7,800 nt of DNA from RUG626 sp051866775 (GCA_051866775.1 JBJDXR010000034.1:1-7800), one strand, 5' to 3'; numbered from the stretch's first letter, positions 1 to 7,076 are shown. Notes: a model not told the origin generated them from the sequence alone. Numbers and translations: made by a program.

Positions 1-2055
1 TATACAGAAGGGCTTTTTAAAGCCTCTGCCCGACTTTTTAAACATAGTGTGGCCGCACTCGGGACAGTTTTCCGCAACAGGAACGTCCCACGTCATGAAC
101 CCGCAGGCCGCACCGCGCTCACAGGCGTAATATACATACCCGTTTTTGGAGGTGCGCTTTAAAATTCTGGAACCGCATTTCGGGCACTTTCCGGGCATCT
201 CGATGACCAGCGGCTTTGTAAAGGTACACTCGGGATATCCCGGACAGGCAAGGAACCTGCCGAAGCGCCCGGATTTTATGACCATCTTACGCCCGCAGAC
301 CTCGCAGATCTCGTCAGTCTCCTCCGCCGGTATCTTAATGCGCTCGCCCTCAAGTGCCTTTTCTGCGTTCTCCAGTGCCATGTTGAACGGACCGTAAAAA
401 TCAGACAGTACCTCTTTCCACGGTCTCTCGCCCTTTTCGACGCTGTCAAGCGTCTCCTCCATGCGGGCGGTAAAGCCCGTGTCCACGATATCGGTAAAAC
501 GCTCCTTCATAAGCGTTGTCACGACCTCGCCAAGGGGGGTCGGGCGCAGGTTCTTCCCCTCCTTTATCACATACTCCCTGTCAAGTATGGTGGATATCGT
601 CGGCGCGTAGGTGCTCGGCCTTCCTACGCCGCTCTCCTCCATCTCCTTAATGAGCGTAGCCTCGGTGTATCTTGCCGGCGGCTGTGTAAATTTCTGCTCC
701 TTTATAAGCTCAACAAGCTCAACAGTCTCGCCCTCTGTCAGTACGGGGATAGAATTTTGGCGCTCCTCAGGCTCCTCGTCCCTGCCTTCCTCGTAAACAG
801 CGGTAAAGCCTGCAAATTTGACGGCCGAGTATGTTGACCGGAATATATAACCCGCAGACTCCACATCTGTCGTCACGCTGTCATACACGGCATTTGCCAT
901 CTGGCAGGCGATGAACCTGTTCCAAATGAGCCTATACAGCCTATACTGGTCGCTCGTAAGGCTTCCCCGGACATTCTCAGGGGCGAGCGACGGGTTTGAG
1001 GGCCTTATCGCCTCATGTGCATCCTGGGCGGAATTTTTGCTCTTGTAGCGGCGCACCCCGGCGTAATAATCCTTTCCGTAGCGGGAGGTTATAAGACTGC
1101 CCGCAAGAGCGAGAGCCTCATCCGAAAGGCGCAGCGAGTCAGTCCTCATATACGTTATAAGTCCTACGGTGCCCTCGCCTTCAATGTCCACACCTTCATA
1201 CAGCTGCTGGGCAATGGACATAGTACGCTTTGGCGTCATCCCCAGCTTTCGGGATGCCTCCTGCTGGAGCGTGGAGGTTATAAACGGAGGCGCCGGTGAG
1301 CGCTGCTTATCCTTTCTCTTTACGGACTTTACAACAAACGGAGAAGCGGTAACAGCCGCCTCAACAGCGGCCACCTCCTCGGCGTTTTTAAGCTCACCCT
1401 TTTTTCCGTCATTGCCGTAGTATCTGGCGGTAAAAACGGCGTTCGACGCGTGCCTTAAATGGGCGTCCATCAGCCAATACTCCTCAGGAATAAAGCTGCG
1501 TATAGCTTCCTCCCTGTCCACCACCATGCGCGTGGCCACAGACTGGACACGCCCGGCTGACAGGCCGCGCTTTATCTTCTTCCACAGAAGCGGAGACAGC
1601 TTATAGCCCACGATCCTGTCAAGTATCCTGCGGGCCTGCTGGGCGTCGACCAGATCCTGGTCGATCTTCCGTGGGTTCTTTATGCTCTCGGTCACGACCT
1701 TTTTTGTTATCTCATTAAAAGTAACGCGGTATACCTCGTCGTCAGGTATTTGAAGAAGCTCCTTAAGATGCCACGATATCGCCTCACCCTCTCGGTCAGG
1801 GTCGGTCGCCAGAAAAACCTTGCTGCTGTTTTTCGCGGCCTTCTCAAGCTCCTTTATCGTCTCCTCCCTGCCCTTTACCGGCTGATAGTCCGGTATAAAG
1901 CCGCCCTCTATGTCAACGCCGATGGTGCTCTTGGGCAGATCCCGCAGATGTCCCATTGATGCCGTCACCTTATATTCCGGCCCCAAATATTTTCCTATCG
2001 TCTTTGCCTTCGCAGGCGACTCGACAATAACAAGATTAGTCTTTGCTTTTGCCAT
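1..2055 (-). CDS. topA: DNA topoisomerase I (type IA), C-terminal end cut by window edge
   Basis: Relaxes negatively supercoiled DNA by cutting one strand through a 5'-phosphotyrosine link. The frame is open for 685 codons from ATG 2055 to base 1, with no stop. An in-frame TGA directly precedes the ATG, so the start is firm, although the nearest Shine-Dalgarno-like AAGGA (2068-2072) is 12 nt away. Residues 8-14 (LVIVESP, Glu12) and D85-P-D87-R-E-G-E91 form the TOPRIM metal site. The catalytic tyrosine is Tyr302 in ITYMRTDS. GVGRPSTYAP lies at about 476-485. Cysteine-rich topoisomerase zinc ribbons follow: C584/C587/C604/C610, C624/C627/C645/C651, and C664/C667 with C684 as the start of a third. 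Firmicute TopA is about 690-700 residues, so probably only a few to a few tens of residues are missing. It is the last visible gene of the leftward operon, 30 nt after dprA, a pairing common in Firmicutes. No frameshift was seen. Confidence 0.97.
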   Translation of the reverse strand, partial: MAKAKTNLVIVESPAKAKTIGKYLGPEYKVTASMGHLRDLPKSTIGVDIEGGFIPDYQPVKGREETIKELEKAAKNSSKVFLATDPDREGEAISWHLKELLQIPDDEVYRVTFNEITKKVVTESIKNPRKIDQDLVDAQQARRILDRIVGYKLSPLLWKKIKRGLSAGRVQSVATRMVVDREEAIRSFIPEEYWLMDAHLRHASNAVFTARYYGNDGKKGELKNAEEVAAVEAAVTASPFVVKSVKRKDKQRSPAPPFITSTLQQEASRKLGMTPKRTMSIAQQLYEGVDIEGEGTVGLITYMRTDSLRLSDEALALAGSLITSRYGKDYYAGVRRYKSKNSAQDAHEAIRPSNPSLAPENVRGSLTSDQYRLYRLIWNRFIACQMANAVYDSVTTDVESAGYIFRSTYSAVKFAGFTAVYEEGRDEEPEERQNSIPVLTEGETVELVELIKEQKFTQPPARYTEATLIKEMEESGVGRPSTYAPTISTILDREYVIKEGKNLRPTPLGEVVTTLMKERFTDIVDTGFTARMEETLDSVEKGERPWKEVLSDFYGPFNMALENAEKALEGERIKIPAEETDEICEVCGRKMVIKSGRFGRFLACPGYPECTFTKPLVIEMPGKCPKCGSRILKRTSKNGYVYYACERGAACGFMTWDVPVAENCPECGHTMFKKSGRGFKKPFCI

Positions 2056-2085
2056 TCAAGTGACCATTCCTTCAGATTATCAGAT

Positions 2086-3336
2086 TTAAACAAAAGTTTC
2101 CTTTTCTGTTTCTTTCTCAAACTTAAAATGCGGTACAAAGCGCTTTCCGGCCTCCTGAGAGACTGCGCCGTTTATCTCAAGCATTGTAAGCGCCGACAAC
2201 ACCTTCGACGCTTCAAGTCCGGTTTTTTCTATGATCTCATCCACGTGCATACACGTATCCAGTACAGATAAAATTGCCTTTTCCTCATCCGTCAGCTCAT
2301 CCGGATTTACTATTATGTCAATATAACTCTCGCTGTCAGTGTTGTCAAATACTTTTTTTGTCGCTTTTTGCCGATTTACCGCTTCTTTCAGCTCTTTTTC
2401 GACAAGTTTCTCAGCCTCGGAAGCCTCTATTTTCTGAGGCCGCACTTTTCTTCTGCCGCTGAGTTTTTCCGGAAATACGGCCTCATACATCTCTGTTATA
2501 TCCCAGCCGGAAAGGGCTGCCATCGCGCCCTCCCTTAAAAGGCCGTTGGAGCCTCTGCAGGAAACGGAATCCACATTCCCGGGGACGGCAAAAACGTCCC
2601 GTCCCTGCTCCAGCGCCAGTGATGCCGTTATGAGCGCGCCGGATCTTTCCGGCGCCTCTACGACCGCAACACCCACGGAAATACCGCTGAGTATCCTGTT
2701 TCTCGCGGGAAAATTATGCTTCTCAGGCGGCGTTCCCGGCGGATACTCGCTTATTATCGCGCCGGTCTGCGAGACGTCATCAAAAAGCTGTCTATTTGAG
2801 GCCGGGTACACAATGTCTATGCCGCAGCCCAGTACGCCTATCACTTTGCCGCCGGCGCGCAGCGCTCCCCTTACCGCTGCGGAGTCTATGCCCCGGGCAA
2901 GACCGGACACCACAAGCCCGCCGGAATAGGCGACCTCGTAGCCTATTCGCTCGGCAGTGACTATCCCGTATGGCGTACAGCTGCGGGTACCCACTATGGC
3001 CACCGCGGCTTCCTCGTCGACTGCGGGGAGTCTTCCTTTTACATAGAGTACCAGCGGCGGATCAAAGATATTCTTAAGCCTGGTGGGATATCCTCCGTCC
3101 GCTATCGTGAGGATATTTATGTTTTTATCATCGCACTCCGCGATTATGCGGCGGGAAGCCGTCATGCTTTTATTAAGAAGCGGAGATATATCGCCTTTAA
3201 TGACCGCGGCGTACTCCTGCTCCCGGGCAAAATACACCGCCTCAGGCGAGCCGAAATGCTCCAACAGCTCAAAAGTACTTCTGGCTCCGATACCTCTGAG
3301 GGATGAGAACCAAATCCAGTATCTAAGCTCTGACAT
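2086..3336 (-). CDS. dprA: DNA-processing protein DprA/Smf
   Basis: Cytoplasmic protein that binds incoming single-stranded DNA and loads RecA during natural transformation. It is also conserved in many bacteria not known to be competent. The 416 residues start with a helical N-terminal region containing LRGIG (13-17). The Rossmann-like DprA core follows: AIVGTR (113-118), SGLARGID (144-151), GCGIDIVYP (170-178), GAIISEYPPG (192-201), FPARNRI (209-215) and ERSGALITA (230-238). A charged, lysine/glutamate-rich linker occupies about 285-345. A winged-helix domain (about 347-402, the DprA C-terminal type) follows. At 416 residues it is longer than the roughly 280-residue pneumococcal and 374-residue E. 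coli proteins, largely because of the linker. The ATG at 3336 has AAGGGGG (3344-3350) 7 nt upstream. It begins 12 nt after the methyltransferase stop and ends 30 nt before topA. DprA identity is clear; whether the host is competent cannot be told from this window. Confidence 0.96.
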   Translation of the reverse strand: MSELRYWIWFSSLRGIGARSTFELLEHFGSPEAVYFAREQEYAAVIKGDISPLLNKSMTASRRIIAECDDKNINILTIADGGYPTRLKNIFDPPLVLYVKGRLPAVDEEAAVAIVGTRSCTPYGIVTAERIGYEVAYSGGLVVSGLARGIDSAAVRGALRAGGKVIGVLGCGIDIVYPASNRQLFDDVSQTGAIISEYPPGTPPEKHNFPARNRILSGISVGVAVVEAPERSGALITASLALEQGRDVFAVPGNVDSVSCRGSNGLLREGAMAALSGWDITEMYEAVFPEKLSGRRKVRPQKIEASEAEKLVEKELKEAVNRQKATKKVFDNTDSESYIDIIVNPDELTDEEKAILSVLDTCMHVDEIIEKTGLEASKVLSALTMLEINGAVSQEAGKRFVPHFKFEKETEKETFV

Positions 3337-3343
3337 ACAGCCG

Positions 3344-3350
3344 CCCCCTT
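3344..3350 (-). promoter_or_regulatory. dprA ribosome binding site overlapping the upstream stop codon
   Basis: AAGGGGG on the minus strand lies 7 nt before the dprA ATG. Its first two bases are the last two bases of the TAA stop of the RNA methyltransferase gene (3349-3351). This overlap makes translational coupling between the two genes plausible. Confidence 0.75.
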
Positions 3351-4095
3351 AAATAGAGTTCCTTGCCATCTCCCACATTATCACTGCCGCCGCGGCAGCC
3401 GCATTGAGCGACTCGCACTCCGGACGCATGGGTATTATGAGCCTGCCCGCACATAGCGATAAAAGCTCATCGGAAAGCCCGTTTCCCTCGTTTCCTATAG
3501 CCACGGCACAGCCGGTCAGCTCCATTTTTCTCAGATCACCGGCATCGTCACTCAGCGCCGCCCCAATGACAGGCGTATCCTGACTTTTCGCCCTAAGCTC
3601 GTCAATGCTCATCTCGCTTATATGCTGGCGGAAAATCGCTCCCATTGTCGCCCGGACGGTCTTAGCGCTCCAGGGGTCTGCACACGCGCCCACCAGCACC
3701 ACGTTTTTTATGCCAAAGGCGTTTGCCGTGCGTATCATCGTACCCACATTTCCGGGGTCCTGCATATTCTCAAGTATCACCGCGCCGGAGATCCTCGGGC
3801 AATGTTCTGCTTCAGGCATACCTACAGAAAACACAATATCCTGCGGGGTCTTAAGCGGGGATACCGCCTCGATGACCTCACGCGAGACCGTGAACACTCT
3901 GGCACTCTCAGGAAGGTCCTCCGGAATATCCCCGCAGGTGAATACCCAGCGAACCTGCGCGTGCCATTTTACGGCCTCCTCAAGAAGCTTGCGTCCGTCA
4001 CACAAAAACTCTCCGCACAGCCTGCGGTATTCACGGGAGGCTCCAAGCTTTTTCATATGGACGGCCTTATCGTTTTTTCGGCTTGTAATATCCAA
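3349..4095 (-). CDS. TrmH/SpoU-family RNA 2'-O-ribose methyltransferase
   Basis: SPOUT-class enzyme that transfers a methyl group from S-adenosylmethionine to a ribose 2'-OH in rRNA or tRNA. From TTG 4095 it is 248 residues. All three SpoU motifs are intact (numbered from this start): motif 1 at about 107-128 (ILENMQDPGNVGTMIRTA, with the conserved Arg), motif 2 IGNEGNGLS at about 200-208, and motif 3 at about 220-236 (IIPMRPECESLNAAAA). These build the knotted, cofactor-binding dimer. The N-terminal part resembles the substrate-binding region of this family. TTG 4095 is preferred over the upstream TTG 4113 because AAAGGA sits 9 nt before it and the resulting N-terminus, MDITSRKND, looks like family members that begin with ITSR. 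ATG 4056 is a less likely third option. It heads the operon with dprA and topA. It resembles the Bacillus YsgA-type methyltransferases, reported to act on 23S rRNA, but the target nucleotide cannot be read from sequence, so no symbol is given. Confidence 0.9.
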   Translation of the reverse strand: MDITSRKNDKAVHMKKLGASREYRRLCGEFLCDGRKLLEEAVKWHAQVRWVFTCGDIPEDLPESARVFTVSREVIEAVSPLKTPQDIVFSVGMPEAEHCPRISGAVILENMQDPGNVGTMIRTANAFGIKNVVLVGACADPWSAKTVRATMGAIFRQHISEMSIDELRAKSQDTPVIGAALSDDAGDLRKMELTGCAVAIGNEGNGLSDELLSLCAGRLIIPMRPECESLNAAAAAAVIMWEMARNSI

Positions 4096-4104
4096 CCTGT
4101 ATGT

Positions 4105-4110
4105 TCCTTT
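4105..4110 (-). promoter_or_regulatory. Ribosome binding site deciding the methyltransferase start
   Basis: AAAGGA on the minus strand is 9 nt upstream of TTG 4095. It lies inside the longer frame that would start at TTG 4113, and no comparable site precedes 4113. With transcription predicted near 4131, 4113 would sit only about 18 nt from the mRNA end. Both points favour 4095. Confidence 0.6.
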
Positions 4111-4137
4111 CAAAGAGGAAATATTTCTTTAAGAGTA

Positions 4138-4166
4138 AATATACCATACAGCCGCGAACGTTTCAA
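4138..4166 (-). promoter_or_regulatory. Sigma-A-type promoter with extended -10 for the leftward operon
   Basis: Reading the minus strand, TTGAAA (4161-4166, 5 of 6 matches to TTGACA) is followed by a spacer of exactly 17 bp and TATATT (4138-4143, 5 of 6 matches to TATAAT). A TG dinucleotide one base before the -10 gives an extended -10 (TGG-TATATT). Transcription should begin near 4131, leaving a leader of about 35 nt before TTG 4095. This is the only strong promoter match I see in the window and would drive the methyltransferase, dprA and topA together. A short imperfect dyad (CGTT 4159-4162, AACG 4170-4173) overlaps the -35, but there is no independent support for it as an operator. Confidence 0.75.
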
Positions 4167-4233
4167 GTTAACGAATTTTAATACTGTTTATATTTAGAAT
4201 TAATAAAAGATAAATCAAATATTACTGTTTTTT

Positions 4234-4248
4234 AAGTGAACCGCACTT
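4234..4248. promoter_or_regulatory. Short dyad, candidate gal operator
   Basis: AAGTG (4234-4238), a 5-nt spacer AACCG, then CACTT (4244-4248) form a perfect 5-bp inverted repeat about 47 bp upstream of the galK start. It lies just upstream of the weak -10 candidates for the gal operon. The position suits a repressor or activator site. The arms are short and could be chance, and the site does not match the catabolite-control (cre) consensus well. Confidence 0.25.
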
Positions 4249-4282
4249 TTTGGGGTACACTGATAATATATCAAAAGGTTCT

Positions 4283-4287
4283 GGAGG
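4283..4287 (+). promoter_or_regulatory. galK ribosome binding site
   Basis: GGAGG is 7 nt before ATG 4295. It fixes the galK start at 4295 rather than the upstream in-frame codon at 4250, which would place this site inside the gene. Confidence 0.8.
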
Positions 4288-4294
4288 AAATTCG

Positions 4295-5578
4295 ATGCCA
4301 AATAATCTTGCTCTCTCCGAGTTAAATAGGGGCGGCCGTCTCGACGGCGCCCTGTCGTCGCTCTATGGAGAAAGCGGCCTTTCCAAGGCCCTTTCCCGCT
4401 GCGAGGAGGTAATTTTCGGCTTTTTCAAAGCCTTCGGTTATATGCCGGCGGCGCTGTTCAGCGCTCCGGGGAGAACGGAGCTTGGCGGGAATCACACAGA
4501 CCACCAGCGGGGACATGTCCTTGCCGCGGCGGTGGATCTGGATATTCTGGCGGCTGTCAGGCCCGCCTCAAACGGTATTATAAGAGTAAGTTCGAGCGGC
4601 TTTCCTTTTATCAAAGTTGATCTTAATGAGCTTGAGCCAAAAGACGGGGAACTTGGCACCTCCTCCGCGTTGGTCCGAGGGATCGCCGCACGCTTTGCCT
4701 CTTTGGGCTGCCAGCTTAAGGGCACGGGATTTGACGCTCATATAATATCAGATATCCCCGAAGGCAGCGGTCTGTCGTCCTCGGCAGCTTTTGAGGTGCT
4801 GATCGCAACGATAATTAATTCATTTTTTATGGGATCCCGCCTTGATCCGGTGGATATCGCACAAATAGGGCAGTATGCGGAAAACATCTATTTCGGCAAG
4901 CCCTGCGGCCTTATGGATCAGGCGGCCTCAGCCGTTGGCGGGGTAGCTGCCATTGACCTTGCAGAAAGCCCGCGTCGTTTAGTACGGAGACTCTCCCTCG
5001 ACCTTAAGTCTTTTGGATACGCCCTGTGCATATTGGACTCCGGAGCGGGACACGCAAACCTCACCGGGGAATACGCCGCCATAACAGGCGAGCTTAAAGC
5101 GATATGCAGTCATTTTGGAAAAGAGGTGCTGAGGGAGGTACCGGAAGACGCCTTCATGGAGGCAATACCCAAGCTGAGGCGTGAGACCGGCGACAGGGCT
5201 GTGCTTCGCGGGCTGCACTTTTATTCAGAGGACAGGCGGGCGGTACGTCAGGCGCAGGCTCTTGAATGTGGGAACTTTGATACTTTTCTTGAGCTTGTTC
5301 GTGACTCCGGTGTCTCCTCCGCCATGTGCCTTCAAAACATCATCCCCTCCGGCGGCGTCAGAAATCAGGAATTGATGCTCACCATCAAGCTGTGCGAGCA
5401 CATCCTCGGCGGACGGGGAGCCGTGCGCGTACACGGCGGAGGCTTTGGCGGGACGGCCCAGGCCTTCGTGCCGCTGGACATGCTGGATCCCTTTAAAGAG
5501 CGCATAGAGGCCGTCATAGGTAAGGGCGGATGTCATGTGCTGTCCATCCGGCCCGTGGGCGGGATCAGAATAATATGA
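4295..5578 (+). CDS. galK: Galactokinase, GHMP family, divergent clostridial-type signature
   Basis: Phosphorylates galactose with ATP to galactose-1-phosphate, the first committed step of the Leloir pathway, in the cytoplasm. It is 427 residues from ATG 4295. The galactokinase signature is at 57-73 (APGRTELGGNHTDHQRG), with Arg60, His67 and Asp69 at classical positions. Where classical enzymes have GEH, this one has GNH, so Asn66 replaces the glutamate that contacts the sugar. The GHMP phosphate-binding loop is EGSGLSSSAAFE (156-167). The probable catalytic base is Asp208 in PCGLMDQ. The C-terminal glycine motif is HGGGFGGTAQAF (380-391). The signature starts about 30 residues later than in E. 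coli GalK, giving an N-terminal extension. The first gene of galK-galT-galE, it ends 10 nt before galT. Context strongly supports galactose as substrate, but the altered sugar site leaves some doubt about exact specificity. Confidence 0.9.
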   Translation: MPNNLALSELNRGGRLDGALSSLYGESGLSKALSRCEEVIFGFFKAFGYMPAALFSAPGRTELGGNHTDHQRGHVLAAAVDLDILAAVRPASNGIIRVSSSGFPFIKVDLNELEPKDGELGTSSALVRGIAARFASLGCQLKGTGFDAHIISDIPEGSGLSSSAAFEVLIATIINSFFMGSRLDPVDIAQIGQYAENIYFGKPCGLMDQAASAVGGVAAIDLAESPRRLVRRLSLDLKSFGYALCILDSGAGHANLTGEYAAITGELKAICSHFGKEVLREVPEDAFMEAIPKLRRETGDRAVLRGLHFYSEDRRAVRQAQALECGNFDTFLELVRDSGVSSAMCLQNIIPSGGVRNQELMLTIKLCEHILGGRGAVRVHGGGFGGTAQAFVPLDMLDPFKERIEAVIGKGGCHVLSIRPVGGIRII

Positions 5579-5583
5579 GGTGG
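5578..5583 (+). promoter_or_regulatory. galT ribosome binding site overlapping the galK stop codon
   Basis: AGGTGG begins on the last base of the galK TGA (5576-5578) and ends 5 nt before ATG 5589. It supports ATG 5589 over the in-frame GTG 5580, which lies inside the site. It also suggests translational coupling of galK and galT. Confidence 0.6.
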
Positions 5584-5588
5584 CTGAC

Positions 5589-7076
5589 ATGATAGATAAT
5601 GCCGTTTCAGAACTTGTGGAATACAGCGTGCGCACAGGGCTTATAGGTGATTTGGACCGGGTATGGGCTTCAAACAGCTTACTTGAGCTTCTGGGACTTT
5701 CGGATTACTCCCCCGGGCAGGTCCCCCCACCGCGCCCTCTGGAAAACATTTTAGACGAGCTTACGGACTTTGCCGCTCTACATGGGATATCACCCGATGG
5801 CCAGTGGAGCCGAGATCTATTTTCCGCAAAGCTCATGGGAAGGCTCACTCCCCCGCCCTCTCAGGTCATAAGCAAATTCCGCAGCGAGTATTCCCTCTCT
5901 CCTAAGCGCGCCACGGATTGGTACTACAAATTCAGTCAGGATACCGACTATATACGGCGGTACAGGATATCACGGGACCTGAAGTGGAAAACAGAAACCC
6001 CCTACGGCGCTCTTGACATTACAATAAACCTCGCAAAACCGGAGAAGGATCCAAAGGCCATTGCCGCGGCAGGCAGCGCGCCCCAAAGCGGCTACCCGAA
6101 ATGCCTTCTCTGCCGCGAAAACGAGGGCTTTTCCGGAGATTTCCGGCGTCCTGCCAGGCAAAACCACCGGGTCATACCCATTGAGCTTTGCAAAGGCCGG
6201 TGGTTCTTGCAATATTCCCCCTATGTGTATTATAATGAACATTGTATCGTTATAAGCCACGAGCACGCTCCGATGCACATCGGCAGCTCGACCTTCAACT
6301 GTCTTCTTGACTTTGTCAGGCAGTTTCCGCACTATTTCGTAGGGAGCAACGCCGACCTGCCCATAGTGGGCGGCTCAATATTGAGCCACAACCATTTTCA
6401 AGGCGGGCGGTACACCTTCCCTATGGAGCTGGCGCCGATTGAAAGGGATATCCTCTTTCCCGCTTTTCCCGACGTCAAAGCTGGCATAGTCAGATGGCCC
6501 ATGTCCGTTATCAGGCTGCGCAGCGCAGACAGCTCAAGGCTCTCGGAGCTTGCGTGCAGGATACTTTCGGCTTGGCGTTCATACACTGACGCCGCAGCCT
6601 TTATTTACGCCGAGACTGACGGCGTTCCCCATAACACGATCACGCCCATAGCCAGACGCCGGGACGGTGAATTTGAGCTTGATCTTGTCCTGCGCAACAA
6701 CATAACGACTGAGGAATATCCTCAGGGCGTTTACCACCCGCATCCGGAGCTTCACCATATCAAAAAGGAGAATATCGGCCTTATTGAGGTCATGGGGCTT
6801 GCCGTGCTCCCCGCAAGACTTAAAACGGAATTGGAAAAGCTGGCGGAGGTGCTGATATCCGGCGGCGGGCTTTATTCCGATGATGATATCATAAAGCACG
6901 CCTCATGGGCTGAACGCCTGCGGGAAAAATACGATTTTACAGAAGCAAACGCTGCTGAAATCCTCAAATTTGAAATAGGCCGCGTCTTTGTCCGGATTCT
7001 GGAGCAATCCGGAGTATTTAAATGTACCGAGCAGGGTCGCGATGCTTTTATGCGGTTTATAGACAGCGTAAAATAA
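5589..7076 (+). CDS. galT: UTP/UDP-glucose-hexose-1-phosphate uridylyltransferase, class II GalT
   Basis: Exchanges galactose-1-phosphate with UDP-glucose to give UDP-galactose and glucose-1-phosphate. It is 495 residues from ATG 5589, close to the usual length of class II (Firmicute) enzymes and much longer than the roughly 350-residue class I type of E. coli. The N-terminal helical part (ELVEYSVRTGLI, LLELLGL) is typical of class II. A cysteine pair KCLLC (171-175) follows. The active site is SHNHFQGG (266-273): the HxHxQ pattern has its second histidine, His269, as the probable UMP-accepting nucleophile. PHNTITPIARR (347-357) and the GVYHPHPELHHIKKENIGLIEVMG stretch (380-403) are class II C-terminal landmarks. 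GTG 5580 would add three residues and is less likely given the AGGTGG site. It is the middle gene of the gal operon, 10 nt after galK and 14 nt before galE. No truncation or frameshift was seen. Confidence 0.96.
   Translation: MIDNAVSELVEYSVRTGLIGDLDRVWASNSLLELLGLSDYSPGQVPPPRPLENILDELTDFAALHGISPDGQWSRDLFSAKLMGRLTPPPSQVISKFRSEYSLSPKRATDWYYKFSQDTDYIRRYRISRDLKWKTETPYGALDITINLAKPEKDPKAIAAAGSAPQSGYPKCLLCRENEGFSGDFRRPARQNHRVIPIELCKGRWFLQYSPYVYYNEHCIVISHEHAPMHIGSSTFNCLLDFVRQFPHYFVGSNADLPIVGGSILSHNHFQGGRYTFPMELAPIERDILFPAFPDVKAGIVRWPMSVIRLRSADSSRLSELACRILSAWRSYTDAAAFIYAETDGVPHNTITPIARRRDGEFELDLVLRNNITTEEYPQGVYHPHPELHHIKKENIGLIEVMGLAVLPARLKTELEKLAEVLISGGGLYSDDDIIKHASWAERLREKYDFTEANAAEILKFEIGRVFVRILEQSGVFKCTEQGRDAFMRFIDSVK

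Larger units (their letters stand above)
4096..4294. other. AT-rich divergent intergenic control region between the two operons
   Basis: About 200 bp separate the divergently transcribed methyltransferase and galK genes. Bases 4163-4233 are especially AT-rich compared with the GC-rich coding DNA on both sides. It contains the leftward promoter. For the rightward gal operon, only weak -10 candidates are visible: TACACT (4256-4261), and TAATAT (4264-4269) with an extended TGA before it. Neither has a convincing -35. An 8-bp direct repeat TACTGTTT occurs at 4182-4189 and 4223-4230, 41 bp apart (about four helical turns). An open frame extends galK upstream to 4250, but the ribosome binding site argues against its use. 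No RNA gene or clear terminator was seen. Confidence 0.6.

Noticed and set aside
1..2055. Possible frameshift in topA, since a large gene appeared to lack a closed open frame
   Set aside because: Line-by-line reading on the minus strand shows one continuous frame from ATG 2055 to base 1 with all motifs in order. The gene simply runs off the window edge.
3605..4197. Two long plus-strand open frames (175 and 191 codons) opposite the RNA methyltransferase
   Set aside because: They lie antisense to a gene with all three SpoU motifs, show no recognisable domains or good ribosome binding sites, and are expected by chance opposite GC-rich codons.
4234..4248. Catabolite-control (cre) site upstream of galK
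   Set aside because: The sequence around the dyad does not hold the conserved central CG and the flanking TGWAA/WCA pattern in register.
4231..4255. AAGTG/CACTT hairpin followed by a T run as a rho-independent terminator
   Set aside because: The stem is only 5 bp and GC-poor, the T run is short and followed by GGGG, and no gene on the plus strand ends upstream for it to terminate.
4250..4294. galK starting at the in-frame codon 4250
   Set aside because: It would put the GGAGG site (4283-4287) inside the gene. There is no ribosome binding site before 4250, and the 15 extra residues look like random translation of non-coding DNA.
5225..5635. 136-codon minus-strand open frame opposite the end of galK and start of galT
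   Set aside because: It is antisense to well-supported genes, has no family resemblance, and spans the galK-galT junction.
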